Shown here piece by piece: positions 18,146-26,651 of a stretch of 64,000 bases of DNA. Location: positions 186,001 to 250,000 of the forward strand of contig JACKCP010000002.1 of the NCBI GenBank assembly GCA_020633955.1, given 5' to 3'. How positions within the stretch are numbered: position 1 is the stretch's first letter; each line of letters starts with the position of its first letter. The translations under genes were made by a program, and so were the position numbers. This DNA is from Desulfobacteraceae bacterium (GTDB lineage: Bacteria; Desulfobacterota; Desulfobacteria; Desulfobacterales; JACKCP01). The notes beneath the pieces are model-generated. The model was given only the letters and a program-made list of their open reading frames with translations, searched no databases and was not told where the DNA came from.

Positions 18146-18280
18146 GGCAGAAAACTTAATTTTTTTCTCAGTTTTCTGCTGAACAGATACACAGCAGGAA
18201 TATATGAAGTATTTTAAAGATTAATATTTGAACTTACCCTGAAATGAACAAAAAAGGCAGTTTTACTTCAGATGCTAACC
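18146..18280. repeat. Repeat B, copy 1 (degenerate)
   Basis: An imperfect inverted-repeat element. The left end GGCAGAAAACTTAATTTTTTT and the right end GAACAAAAAAGGCAGTTTT match the ends of the better copies at 33738-33878 and 50903-51055. Confidence 0.5.
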
Positions 18281-18325
18281 AGGTGCTGAACTAAAAAATC
18301 TAATTTTCCCAATCACTGATCAAAT

Positions 18326-19105
18326 TCAGGACAGAAGAGCTGAACACCAGCCTTTTTCCTCAAAAACTTCTTCCACTGAAAAAAGCCGCCCAAAATCTTT
18401 TAAAAGCCAGCTTTTTTCTTCTGATTTAAAACCTGACAAAACAAGAGCGCCTTCTTTTTCAAGCCTTTTTTTAAGCTCAGCCTTAAATTCGATCAAACTT
18501 ACTGGTCTTAAATTTGCTGCGACAAGATTAAATTTCTGATTTTCAGGCCACACAGTATCAACAATAATTCTGTCATCCAGATTATTTATTTTTACATTTT
18601 GCTTTGAATCAAAAACTGCAACCGGATCAATATCAACAGCAAAACAGGAGTCAAAACCTAAAAAGGCTGCACCCAAAGCAAGAATTCCTGTTCCGCAGCC
18701 AAGGTCAAAAAAATTTTCCTTTTTAAAACTTTTTCTTTTTACGGCTTTTTCCATTGCAAGAAGACAGAGTCTTGTAGTTGGATGATTACCACGTCCAAAA
18801 GATGTTGAGTTCTCAATCCTGATATAGCAAAGTCCTTTTCTTTCCTCCGGAGGGCTTAAATTGGGGGGATAAACAACTATTCTGTCTGATATCTGTACAA
18901 ACTTATTGAATGAAGGTGTTAAAAAGCTGTTTCCAAGCTCATATGAATATTCAATAACCCCTTCATTAAGAAGTTCTTTTACGCATAGTCTTATAATCTT
19001 TAGACCGATACCCTGATTACCAAAATGTGCTGCAATATCACTGATGGTCAATTTTTCAGACGAGGTTTTGATAAATTCAAAAACTTGTTCCTTATGACCA
19101 GTCAT
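18326..19105 (-). CDS. prmA: Ribosomal protein L11 methyltransferase-like (PrmA family)
   Basis: A class I SAM-dependent methyltransferase of the PrmA type, which methylates ribosomal protein L11 or related substrates. The N-terminal part (residues 1-90) looks like a winged-helix module rather than the standard PrmA N-domain, so the substrate may differ. The SAM motif is FDLGCGTGILALGAA (about residue 135), preceded by SFGRGNHPTTRLCL, a PrmA hallmark, and followed by AANLRP in motif IV. I favour the ATG at 19105; an upstream in-frame ATG at 19126 gives 7 more residues. Either start overlaps the end of the upstream hypothetical gene. Confidence 0.8.
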   Translation of the reverse strand: MTGHKEQVFEFIKTSSEKLTISDIAAHFGNQGIGLKIIRLCVKELLNEGVIEYSYELGNSFLTPSFNKFVQISDRIVVYPPNLSPPEERKGLCYIRIENSTSFGRGNHPTTRLCLLAMEKAVKRKSFKKENFFDLGCGTGILALGAAFLGFDSCFAVDIDPVAVFDSKQNVKINNLDDRIIVDTVWPENQKFNLVAANLRPVSLIEFKAELKKRLEKEGALVLSGFKSEEKSWLLKDFGRLFSVEEVFEEKGWCSALLS

Positions 19106-19469
19106 CGTCAATGCCTGCATTTTCAAGAATTTTTTTGTACCACATGGAAAACAGATATCGCGCCTTTATTCTGTCATCATCTGTTACAACTCCAAGAGCC
19201 ATTTCTTCAACAACTTTCCTGTATGCATTATCTCCCTTTTTTTCAGGGAATTCATCAAAAAACATCTTCACAATACCAGAAACCGTGTTGCCGGTTTTAT
19301 CCTTTCTGATTTCAATTGGATGCTTTGGCTCTTCAAATGGATTCCATAAGTCATAACCTTTTTTTAAAATAGCATTCTGTGCCCTTTTACCCATTCCATC
19401 AAAAATTGCCTTTTTTCTTTTTTCAATTTCTTCCTTGGTAAAAGATTCCGTATTTTCAAAAAATGACAT
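19092..19469 (-). CDS. Conserved hypothetical protein
   Basis: A 125-aa, highly charged soluble protein without signal peptide or membrane segment. I do not recognise a named family. It reads as all-alpha, with a run such as KAIFDGMGKRAQNAILKKGY near the start and an acidic C-terminus (AGIDDDWS). Its start has an AAGGAGGG-type ribosome site. It overlaps the start of the PrmA-like gene, so the two are probably translated as a unit, which may hint at a link with translation or protein modification. Confidence 0.75.
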   Translation of the reverse strand: MSFFENTESFTKEEIEKRKKAIFDGMGKRAQNAILKKGYDLWNPFEEPKHPIEIRKDKTGNTVSGIVKMFFDEFPEKKGDNAYRKVVEEMALGVVTDDDRIKARYLFSMWYKKILENAGIDDDWS

Positions 19470-19692
19470 TTATTACCCTCCTTTTTTTAACCTTATAAAC
19501 TTATATAAAAAAAAACTGCAATAATATTTTTGTAAGATTTATTACCTGATTTTTAGTTTCAAAATCCCGATTAAAATATGTTTTGTACCTTTAAATAAAT
19601 TTTTTAATACTAAAAAGTATAATTATTGACTAAAATATGATATCTCAACTTCATTTTTATTGTTTAATCTCTAAAATCACAGGATAATCAAT

Positions 19693-20184
19693 ATGATAAA
19701 TTTTCTGAAAAAAATTCCAAAATTCATAAGAGACTCGTTTTTTATTCTATTGATCACATTATTAACAGGTTTTTTATTGTATTATTTTTCCGGCAGTGGC
19801 TTTTCTTTCAAAGAAACCAGTCCAGGTGAATCAGATAAAAAAGAAGTCCCGGTAATTTCAATTGATGAAACAAAATCAGTTTTAGACCACGGCAATGTAT
19901 TGTTTGTTGACTCAAGAAGCAAAAACTATTACGAAAAGTCACATATAAAAAATGCTGTCAATATACCGGCAGACAGTCATCTTGATTATTCTTTTGATTT
20001 TTTGTCTGATTACCCGGACAAGACAGTTAAAATAATTGTATACTGCGATGGCAAGACCTGTGATTCAAGTCATATAACAGCAGGTTTCCTAAAAGATCTT
20101 GGATATGTTGATGTAAATATTTTAATAAACGGCTGGAGCCTTTGGAAAGAAAACCATCTTCCTGTTTTTTCAACAGAAAACTAA
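19693..20184 (+). CDS. Membrane-anchored rhodanese-domain protein
   Basis: A 163-aa protein with an N-terminal membrane anchor (about residues 14-34) and a periplasmic rhodanese domain. The active-site loop is YCDGKTCDSS (about residue 117), with the catalytic cysteine of the rhodanese fold, and the domain starts at VDSRSKNYYEKSHI. Rhodaneses handle sulfane sulfur or thiol redox chemistry. It is followed by a MauE/DoxX membrane protein, a pairing that suggests a periplasmic sulfur or thiol relay. That link is inference. Confidence 0.85.
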   Translation: MINFLKKIPKFIRDSFFILLITLLTGFLLYYFSGSGFSFKETSPGESDKKEVPVISIDETKSVLDHGNVLFVDSRSKNYYEKSHIKNAVNIPADSHLDYSFDFLSDYPDKTVKIIVYCDGKTCDSSHITAGFLKDLGYVDVNILINGWSLWKENHLPVFSTEN

Positions 20185-20204
20185 AATACTGGCGGAGAAA
20201 AAAA

Positions 20205-20651
20205 ATGGATACAGAATTTAAAACACATTCTCTTTTTACTGCAAGGATAATTCTTGGTATTATTTTTTTTGCAGCAGGTTTTTCAAAAGTATTTTCACCC
20301 TCCTCTTTTGCTGAAATAATTGCAAATTACCAAATTCTTCCCGGCTACCTCATTAATGAAACTGCTTTTTTTCTTCCACTGCTTGAAATAGTCATGGCTT
20401 TAATGCTTTTTTCAGGACTTTTTCTAGAAGGTGCGGCAGTATTAGCACTTATAATGCTTGTTTCATTTGGAGGTCTTATTATTTTCAATATTGCCAGAGG
20501 CCTTAATATTTCATGCGGGTGTTTTACTTCAGTTTCAGAAGAAGCAACAAACCTGCAATATATTTATTATATAATAAGGGACATAATTTTTATTTTAATT
20601 GCATCCTATCTTGCAAAAGGTATTTTTTTTACTAAAACAGACAATAGTTAA
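20205..20651 (+). CDS. MauE/DoxX-type membrane protein
   Basis: A roughly 148-aa membrane protein of the MauE/DoxX family with four hydrophobic segments. It begins with TARIILGIIFFAAGFSKVFSP, and a C-terminal ISCGCF motif supplies a cysteine pair suited to thiol relay. I start it at the ATG at 20205, which has GGCGGAG upstream; an earlier in-frame ATG would lie inside the rhodanese gene. It is the second gene of the rhodanese operon and is close to the NSS transporter gene that follows. Confidence 0.8.
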   Translation: MDTEFKTHSLFTARIILGIIFFAAGFSKVFSPSSFAEIIANYQILPGYLINETAFFLPLLEIVMALMLFSGLFLEGAAVLALIMLVSFGGLIIFNIARGLNISCGCFTSVSEEATNLQYIYYIIRDIIFILIASYLAKGIFFTKTDNS

Positions 20652-20664
20652 CCAGGGGGATTTT

Positions 20665-21984
20665 ATGGAGAGGGAAACCTGGACCAATAAATTTGCATTT
20701 ATTCTTGCAAGTGTTGGTTCTGCAATCGGGCTTGGTAATATCTGGCTTTTTTCATGGAGAGTTGGGGCTTATGGAGGAGCTTCATTTCTTATACCTTATA
20801 TTTTATTTGTTTTTGGTATAGCAGCCGTTGGACTTATGGGGGAATGGGCCTTCGGCAGAAGCCAGAGAAAAGGTGCCATAGGTGCCTTTGAAAACGTTTT
20901 TAAATCAAAAAATGAAAAATACAAAGGTTTTGGTGCCGCACTTGGTCTTATTCCTGTTGCTGCAATCTACTCTATCTATATTTTCTATACAATAGTTATA
21001 GGCTGGCTCATCAAATATTTTTTCCTCGCCATATCAGGGAGCTTTTCAACAATGGATATTCCTTCATATTTCGGGAGTTTTCCAGGAAGTTCAGCATCAA
21101 TATCATGGCATGGGGCTGCAATCATAATAAATCTTGTTATTGTTTACTTTGGAGTCTCAAAAGGGATTGAAAAGGCAAACAAAATAATAATGCCTTTATT
21201 TTTTGGAATGCTTATACTGTTATTATTCCGGTCAGTAACCCTTGATGGTGCTTTTGAAGGCTTTAAATACATTTTTATGCCGGACTGGTCAAAAATAACA
21301 ATGTCTGAAACCTGGGTAATGGCACTTGGTCAGGCTTTTTTCACACTTAGTCTTGGCGGTGCTACAATGCTTGTTTATGGCAGTTATGCAAAGGATGAAA
21401 CATCAATTCCATCTGCCGCATTACAGACTGTAACATTTAATTTTCTGGCTTCACTTCTTGCAGCCTTTGTTATTATTCCAGCAGTTTTTGCATTTAATCT
21501 TGATCCAAATGCAGGCCCCGGACTTCTTTTTATAACAATTCCAAATATTGTAAACCAGATGCCTGGAGGACTTCTTTTTGGGTCAGTTTTTTTCCTTTCC
21601 GTTGTATTTGCCGCGGTTTCCTCTTCAATAAGCATGCTGGAGCCTGCTGTTGAAGGATTTATGGATAAAACCAGAATATCACGAACAAAAACAGTACTTC
21701 TTCTTTCAGTTCTTGCTTTTGTCATAGGCCTTCCCCTTGATCTCAACATGAGCCTCTTTGGGAAATGGGTTGATATTACAACTGTTTATGTCCTGCCATT
21801 TGGTGCTCTTGTTTCTGCATTTGTATTTTTCTGGATTTACGGAGCTTCAAAGGCAAGAGAAGAAATCAATAAAGGCGACGGATTCAAATTCGGCAAATGG
21901 TTTGAATTTTATTCAAAATATATTTTTGTTCCTGTTGCAGTCCTTGTTCTTGTGCTTAATATTGCATTTGGCGGTATTGGCTGA
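20665..21984 (+). CDS. Sodium-dependent transporter of the NSS (SNF) family
   Basis: A roughly 439-aa LeuT-type neurotransmitter:sodium symporter homologue, probably an amino-acid importer. It opens with RETWTNKFAFILASVGSAIGLGN. The normal NIWRFP motif is replaced by NIWLFSWR, and the rest of helix 1 is intact. About 11 hydrophobic segments follow. The ATG at 20665, with AGGGGGA upstream, is preferred over an in-frame ATG inside the preceding gene. The substrate cannot be read from sequence. A strong terminator follows. Confidence 0.9.
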   Translation: MERETWTNKFAFILASVGSAIGLGNIWLFSWRVGAYGGASFLIPYILFVFGIAAVGLMGEWAFGRSQRKGAIGAFENVFKSKNEKYKGFGAALGLIPVAAIYSIYIFYTIVIGWLIKYFFLAISGSFSTMDIPSYFGSFPGSSASISWHGAAIIINLVIVYFGVSKGIEKANKIIMPLFFGMLILLLFRSVTLDGAFEGFKYIFMPDWSKITMSETWVMALGQAFFTLSLGGATMLVYGSYAKDETSIPSAALQTVTFNFLASLLAAFVIIPAVFAFNLDPNAGPGLLFITIPNIVNQMPGGLLFGSVFFLSVVFAAVSSSISMLEPAVEGFMDKTRISRTKTVLLLSVLAFVIGLPLDLNMSLFGKWVDITTVYVLPFGALVSAFVFFWIYGASKAREEINKGDGFKFGKWFEFYSKYIFVPVAVLVLVLNIAFGGIG

Positions 21985-22009
21985 TCAAAATTTCAAGTAT
22001 AGCAGTCAC

Positions 22010-22046
22010 AAGGCGTAAAAAATAAATTTTTTTACGCCTTTTTTAT
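22010..22046 (+). terminator. Rho-independent terminator after the NSS transporter
   Basis: Stem AAGGCGTAAAAAA paired with TTTTTTTACGCCTT, then a T-rich tail. Confidence 0.9.
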
Positions 22047-22061
22047 TTTATGAATATAAAA

Positions 22062-22228
22062 GTAACGGTTCAGTTCAATTTAGAACGGCTGCTGCATTCT
22101 TTCTGAGCCTCATTCCCGCTTAAGCTCTAAGGCAGGAGATAAAAAACTATCTCCTGAAACCGGCTTATAAAAAATACAGCATCCGTCTCCAAACCACCTT
22201 TTTCTCAGTTTTTAAGCTGAATAGTTAC
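22062..22228. repeat. Repeat A, copy 2 (full length, about 167 bp)
   Basis: A full copy of the imperfect-palindrome element. Outer arms carry GGTTCAG/CTGAATAG ends. Inner arms GGCTGCTGCATTC and TACAGCATCCGT pair. The centre is the hairpin GGAGATAAAAAACTATCTCC. It matches the reverse complement of the copy at 30964-31130. It fills most of the gap between the NSS gene and pstS. Confidence 0.8.
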
Positions 22229-22388
22229 TAATAAAATTTATCAAAAACTTAAATTTTTCCTTTTAAAAACCATAGAATTTTTCTATTCACAAAAAATTAT
22301 CAATCAATATTATCAATTTGCATTTTATTTTTGTCAAATGTTACAAAAGCAGATTTAAACATAAACTATCAGTAAAAAAGGGATAAAA

Positions 22389-23216
22389 ATGAAAAAATTA
22401 TTTTTTATAAGTCTTTCGATTTTTCTTCTTGTTTCCATAAACTGCTTTGCTCAAAACAACCTTTCACCTTTTAAAAATGAAAAAGGAAGTCTTGATATTG
22501 CGGGAGGAACAGCACACATTCCGGTTTTAAAGGAAGCAGCACAAAACATCATGAAATTCAACCCTGATATAAGAATTACAATCGGCGGAGGAGGTTCAGG
22601 CACCGGAATAAAAAAAGTTGGTGAAGGACTTATTGATATTGGAAACTCAGGCAGGAAACCAACAGAAAACGAAATCGAGAAGTACAACCTGTCAATGTAT
22701 AAATGGGCAATTGACGGAGTTGCAGTTGTTATAAACACAAACAATCCTGTATCAGATATTGATACAGAAACTCTTCAGAAAATTTTTTCAGGAAAAATCA
22801 CAAACTGGAAGGAACTTGGAGGCAAGGACGCATCGATAAATATATACACCAGAGATGAAGCAAGCGGCACAAGAGACGTTTTCTGGAAAAAAGCTCTTTT
22901 AAAAGGAGATATAAGCCAGAAAGCTGTTTTTATTTCTTCCAACGGTGCCATGAAAACCGCTGTATCAAAGGATGACAATGCAATTGGATATATTTCTGTG
23001 GGACACCTCGATGATAATGTCAAAGGTGTTTCATTAAACGGAACATACCCTGACCTTGACAATGTAAAATCAGGTAAATACACTGTTTCAAGAGGCCTTT
23101 ACAGTAATACAAAGGGTGAGGCAAAAGGTCTTGCTAAAAAATTCATTGATTATATTTATTCCGAAGACGGTAAAAAAATCATCAAATCAAAAGGTTTTAT
23201 TCCTGCTGAAAGATAA
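22389..23216 (+). CDS. pstS: Phosphate ABC transporter substrate-binding protein PstS
   Basis: A 275-aa periplasmic phosphate-binding protein of the PstS family with a signal peptide cleaved near residue 21 (INCFAQ). Ligand-loop signatures are present: GGGGSGTGIKKVGEG (about residue 58), which binds the anion, and RDEASGTRDVFW (about residue 155). It is the first gene of pstS-pstC-pstA-pstB. A hairpin between pstS and pstC probably gives excess binding protein. No clear Pho box was identified. Confidence 0.93.
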   Translation: MKKLFFISLSIFLLVSINCFAQNNLSPFKNEKGSLDIAGGTAHIPVLKEAAQNIMKFNPDIRITIGGGGSGTGIKKVGEGLIDIGNSGRKPTENEIEKYNLSMYKWAIDGVAVVINTNNPVSDIDTETLQKIFSGKITNWKELGGKDASINIYTRDEASGTRDVFWKKALLKGDISQKAVFISSNGAMKTAVSKDDNAIGYISVGHLDDNVKGVSLNGTYPDLDNVKSGKYTVSRGLYSNTKGEAKGLAKKFIDYIYSEDGKKIIKSKGFIPAER

Positions 23217-23222
23217 ATTTTC

Positions 23223-23279
23223 TTAACTGTTCAGTGTAATTCAAAACAGCTTTTTCTCAGTTTCAAGCTGAACAGTTAT
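23223..23279. repeat. Repeat A, internally deleted copy 3
   Basis: The two ends of repeat A (CTGTTCAGTGTAATTC and CTCAGTTTCAAGCTGAACAG) are joined without the middle, in the gap between pstS and pstC. Confidence 0.6.
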
Positions 23280-23296
23280 CATCTTTCTAAATCATA

Positions 23297-23325
23297 AGGC
23301 CGCAGATAATCTGCTGCGGCTTTAT
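23297..23325 (+). terminator. Hairpin between pstS and pstC
   Basis: Stem GCCGCAG/CTGCGGC with an 8-nt loop followed by TTTATAT. It is probably a partial terminator that sets PstS above the membrane subunits. Confidence 0.7.
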
Positions 23326-23350
23326 ATCCGGACAAAAATCGGGAGCTCAT

Positions 23351-24208
23351 TTGAAGAGTCAGACCAAATCAGATCTTTTGCTTAAATTTACAATTTATTC
23401 AGGAACGATCTGTGCCTTCAGTGTTATTTTTTCTATTTTCATTTTACTTGTTTTTCTTGGAATTCCTTTTTTTCAGCAGTCAGGACTTTCATTTTTCTTT
23501 GAGACATGGAATCCAGGCCAGGGTAAATACGGAATTCTACCCATGATTTACACAACATTCATCATAGCTTTCCCTGCTCTTTTCACGGCATTTTTTTTAA
23601 GCCTTGGATTTGCCTGTTTTGCAGCCTCAACAGGACACAGTTTTTTAAAAAAACCTGCAATAACTCTTATAAGAACCGCATCATCAATTCCAACTGTTGT
23701 TTATGCATTTATCGGAGTATTTCTTATTGTTCCCTTTATAAGAAACATAGGTCCGTCAGGCTCGGGATACAGTATTTTAAGTGCATCACTTATGCTTGCA
23801 CTTCTCATTTCTCCAACAATGATTTTCTTTTTTTATGACAGCATCATTGAATCTGAAAAATCTTTAAAGGAAGGAGGACTTGCACTTGGAGCAACAAAAA
23901 CCGAAGCTCTTTTATATCTTGTAATCCCAAATGCAAAAAACGGAATTTATGCTGGAGTATTCCTTGGAATGGGAAGAGCAATCGGAGATACAATGATAAG
24001 TCTCATGCTTGCAGGAAACTCAATTTCATTTCCCATGTCTCCCTTTGAAAGCGGAAGAACCCTTACAGCCCATATAGGTCTTGTAATGGCATCCGATTAT
24101 GACAGCCCTGAATTCGGGTCAATTTTTGCCTGCGGAATTTTACTTTATCTTATTACTGCAGTTTTAAGCATTGTTTCAAAAATAATTTATGAAAAAACAG
24201 GAACTTAA
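23351..24208 (+). CDS. pstC: Phosphate ABC transporter permease PstC
   Basis: A 285-aa inner-membrane permease with six hydrophobic segments. It has the binding-protein-dependent transport signature EGGLALGATKTEALLYLVIPNA (about residues 176-197) and the ending GRAIGDTMISLMLAGN. The start codon is TTG at 23351, with GGGAG five bases upstream; no ATG fits. It overlaps pstA. Confidence 0.92.
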   Translation: MKSQTKSDLLLKFTIYSGTICAFSVIFSIFILLVFLGIPFFQQSGLSFFFETWNPGQGKYGILPMIYTTFIIAFPALFTAFFLSLGFACFAASTGHSFLKKPAITLIRTASSIPTVVYAFIGVFLIVPFIRNIGPSGSGYSILSASLMLALLISPTMIFFFYDSIIESEKSLKEGGLALGATKTEALLYLVIPNAKNGIYAGVFLGMGRAIGDTMISLMLAGNSISFPMSPFESGRTLTAHIGLVMASDYDSPEFGSIFACGILLYLITAVLSIVSKIIYEKTGT

Positions 24209-24209
24209 A

Positions 24210-25094
24210 ATGAAAGTAAAATTATTTAAATTATTTTCATATTTAAGCTTTTTTATTTATTCATCTGTCCTTGTTTCCTTTATCTGCTGGCTTCTTATAA
24301 AGGCAGAAAGCCCTTTTTCAAAATCATCAATATTTGGAAATGCCGATCCGGTAAAAGCAATACTTCTTAAAGAACCTGTATTTGAAGGACTTTTTCCTGC
24401 AGCTGCCGGAACTTTTCTGATCATAATAACATCAATGATCATTGCAATTCCTGCAGGGACAGGCACAGGTATTTTTTTAAGCGAGTATGCAGATAAAAAA
24501 ACATACAGGTTTTTGAGTGTATCAACAGATATTATGGCAGGACTTCCTTCAATTGTTACAGGACTTTTCGGATTTTCAATAATTCTTCTCATTCATAAAG
24601 TTTTTGAGGGGAAAGGTCCTGGTTTTTCCATTGCGGCATCTGCCTTTTCACTTTCATTTCTTGTTTTACCATACATTGCAAAAAGCACGGAAGAAGCCTT
24701 GAAATCAACAAGCAAAGAATTAAGACTTACAGCTCTTTTGCTTGGAGCATCAAAAACTGAAAACATAAGGCTTGTTCTGATCCCGGAAAATTTCAGCCAG
24801 ATCTTAAGCAAAATCCTTCTTAGCGTTGCAAGATGTGCTGAAGACACATCTGTAATTATGCTTACCGGAGCAGTTGCAAACGCTGGAATCCCCGGAAACA
24901 TATTTGGAAAATACGAAGCGCTTCCATTTTTTATTTACTATACGTCTTCACAGTATTCCTCAGAAAACGAACTTGTTATGGCATACAATGCTTCGGTTTT
25001 ACTTGTTTCGATATGCTGTTTTCTTTTTGTATTATCTTATTTAATAAGAAAGGCTGTTTCTTACAGGCAGAAAAAAAATGAAAATAAAAATTAA
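24210..25094 (+). CDS. pstA: Phosphate ABC transporter permease PstA
   Basis: The second permease of the Pst complex, about 294 aa with six hydrophobic segments and the permease signature LTALLLGASKTENIRLVLIPE. The ATG at 24210, preceded by AGGA and just after the pstC stop, is preferred to the ATG at 24189 inside pstC. Its end overlaps the start of pstB by 17 bp. Confidence 0.9.
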   Translation: MKVKLFKLFSYLSFFIYSSVLVSFICWLLIKAESPFSKSSIFGNADPVKAILLKEPVFEGLFPAAAGTFLIIITSMIIAIPAGTGTGIFLSEYADKKTYRFLSVSTDIMAGLPSIVTGLFGFSIILLIHKVFEGKGPGFSIAASAFSLSFLVLPYIAKSTEEALKSTSKELRLTALLLGASKTENIRLVLIPENFSQILSKILLSVARCAEDTSVIMLTGAVANAGIPGNIFGKYEALPFFIYYTSSQYSSENELVMAYNASVLLVSICCFLFVLSYLIRKAVSYRQKKNENKN

Positions 25095-25776
25095 TAATTT
25101 ATTTTTTAAATATAAAAACACCGATGTTTTAAAAAATATAAACCTTGAAATAATGAAAAATAAAATAACTGCAGTATCAGGAGTTTCAGGAGCCGGAAAA
25201 TCTACACTCCTTTTATGCCTTAACAGGCTTTATGAAGAATTTGAAGGTGCCGGAGTCAGCGGAAGCATTCACTCATTTTTAGACAATAAATGGGTTGATA
25301 TATTCGACAGGTCAGTTCATCTTCCATGGCTCAGGCAGAAAACAGGACTTGTTTTTCAAAACCCGAATCCTTTTCCAATGAGTATTGAAAAAAATCTGCT
25401 TTTTCCTTTCAGACTTCTCTCTGCTCCAAAAATTGAATCAGAAAATCTTGAAACAGAAATAATAAACACATTGAAAAAAGTTCATCTTTATGAAGAAGTG
25501 AAAAACAGACTTAAAATGCCTGCTTCATCTCTTTCAGGAGGACAACAGCAAAGGCTTTCAATTGCAAGGGCACTTATTGCAAAACCTGAAATACTCATGC
25601 TTGACGAACCAACATCATCACTTGACCCTGAATCTGAAAAAAAAATTGAAGCTCTTTTGATGGAACTAAAAAAAGAATGCACCATAATAATAGTGTCCCA
25701 TTCACAGGAACAGATTCAAAGAATTTCTGACCACCACATTAAAATTGAAAATAAAACAGCCTCTGCCCTTTATTGA
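25078..25776 (+). CDS. pstB: Phosphate ABC transporter ATP-binding protein PstB
   Basis: A 232-aa ATPase that drives phosphate import. Walker A is GVSGAGKST (about residues 35-43), the signature is LSGGQQQRLSIARAL (about residue 152), and Walker B is LMLDEPTSSLDPES. The inserted segment after LCLNRL is typical of PstB. It is slightly shorter than the usual 250 aa but keeps all catalytic parts. No phoU follows, unlike many pst operons. The start overlaps pstA, so it is translationally coupled. Confidence 0.92.
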   Translation: MKIKINNLFFKYKNTDVLKNINLEIMKNKITAVSGVSGAGKSTLLLCLNRLYEEFEGAGVSGSIHSFLDNKWVDIFDRSVHLPWLRQKTGLVFQNPNPFPMSIEKNLLFPFRLLSAPKIESENLETEIINTLKKVHLYEEVKNRLKMPASSLSGGQQQRLSIARALIAKPEILMLDEPTSSLDPESEKKIEALLMELKKECTIIIVSHSQEQIQRISDHHIKIENKTASALY

Positions 25777-25865
25777 TTAAAAATAAAATTTGTGACAAAT
25801 AAAGACTGAGTCCTGGGTCAAATGATTCAAGGGGAAAAAAAGCTTTTATTTATCGGAGAGATATA

Positions 25866-26522
25866 ATGAAAAAAATTTTTTACGTGGGTGATCCTGTTTG
25901 TTCATGGTGCTACGCATTTACAGATATTTTTGAAGAAATAAAAAAAGAATTTTCAAAGGATTTAAGCTTTTCATACATAATGGGCGGTCTTGTTTTTGAA
26001 AGAGAAATAGTTTTGGACAGAGCCTTGAAAAAAATGCTCAAAAAAAACTGGAAAGAGGTTGAAACAAAAACAGGTAAGCACATTAAAGCATCTGTAAATA
26101 TAGAAGATGCAAAGGAAATGCCCTATATTTCAGATCCAGGCTGCATAGGTTTTCAGGCAGTAAAGCAGATTGACGAAGAACTTTCATACAGTTTCTATAA
26201 AAATATGCACAAGGCTTTTTATGAAGACCTTGAAAACATATTTGAATTTGAAACCCTTTTAAAAATTGCAGTAAAAACCGGAGTTGATGAAAATTATTTT
26301 TCTTCAAAGTTTAATGACCCGCAGACAAAAGAACTTGCGGTTAAAGATATTGAAAAGGCAAAGTTCCTTGGTGTAAGAGCTTTTCCATCCCTTGTTCTTC
26401 AAGATGATTCCGGTGCAAAGGTTTTAAATCAGGGATTTAAAAAATTTTCACTTTTAAAGATTCAGATTGAATCATGGCTTGAGGGTAAAGTCTGTGCAGG
26501 TGACATCCTTCCTGTTCTTTGA
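25866..26522 (+). CDS. DsbA-family (FrnE-like) thioredoxin-fold protein
   Basis: A 218-aa DsbA-like oxidoreductase with the redox motif CSWC at residues 12-15 (DPVCSWCYAF). No signal peptide is present, as in cytoplasmic FrnE-like members. The all-helical insert and a C-terminal cis-proline segment (GVRAFPSLVL) complete the thioredoxin fold. It is the last gene before a bidirectional terminator. The physiological substrate is unknown. Confidence 0.85.
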   Translation: MKKIFYVGDPVCSWCYAFTDIFEEIKKEFSKDLSFSYIMGGLVFEREIVLDRALKKMLKKNWKEVETKTGKHIKASVNIEDAKEMPYISDPGCIGFQAVKQIDEELSYSFYKNMHKAFYEDLENIFEFETLLKIAVKTGVDENYFSSKFNDPQTKELAVKDIEKAKFLGVRAFPSLVLQDDSGAKVLNQGFKKFSLLKIQIESWLEGKVCAGDILPVL

Positions 26523-26559
26523 CAGGTTATTATTTTTCCATTACAGAATTTAATTAGTG

Positions 26560-26592
26560 ATTGGCCGGAAACGAGAATTTTTTGTTCAGCAA
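26560..26592. repeat. Repeat B half-copy
   Basis: One inverted-repeat end of repeat B (TTGGCCGGAAACGAGAATTT followed by TTTGTTCAGC). The opposite arm is missing. Confidence 0.45.
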
Positions 26593-26600
26593 CTAATTAA

Positions 26601-26627
26601 AAGGCGGGGTTCAGCCCCGCCTTTTTA
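26601..26627 (+). terminator. Bidirectional rho-independent terminator
   Basis: Perfect stem GGCGGGG/CCCCGCC with a 5-nt loop, T-rich on both sides. It lies between the convergent DsbA-family gene and the glycine-betaine-type binding-protein gene. Confidence 0.93.
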
Positions 26628-26651
26628 CCTTGAAACTGATTTAAACCTGAA

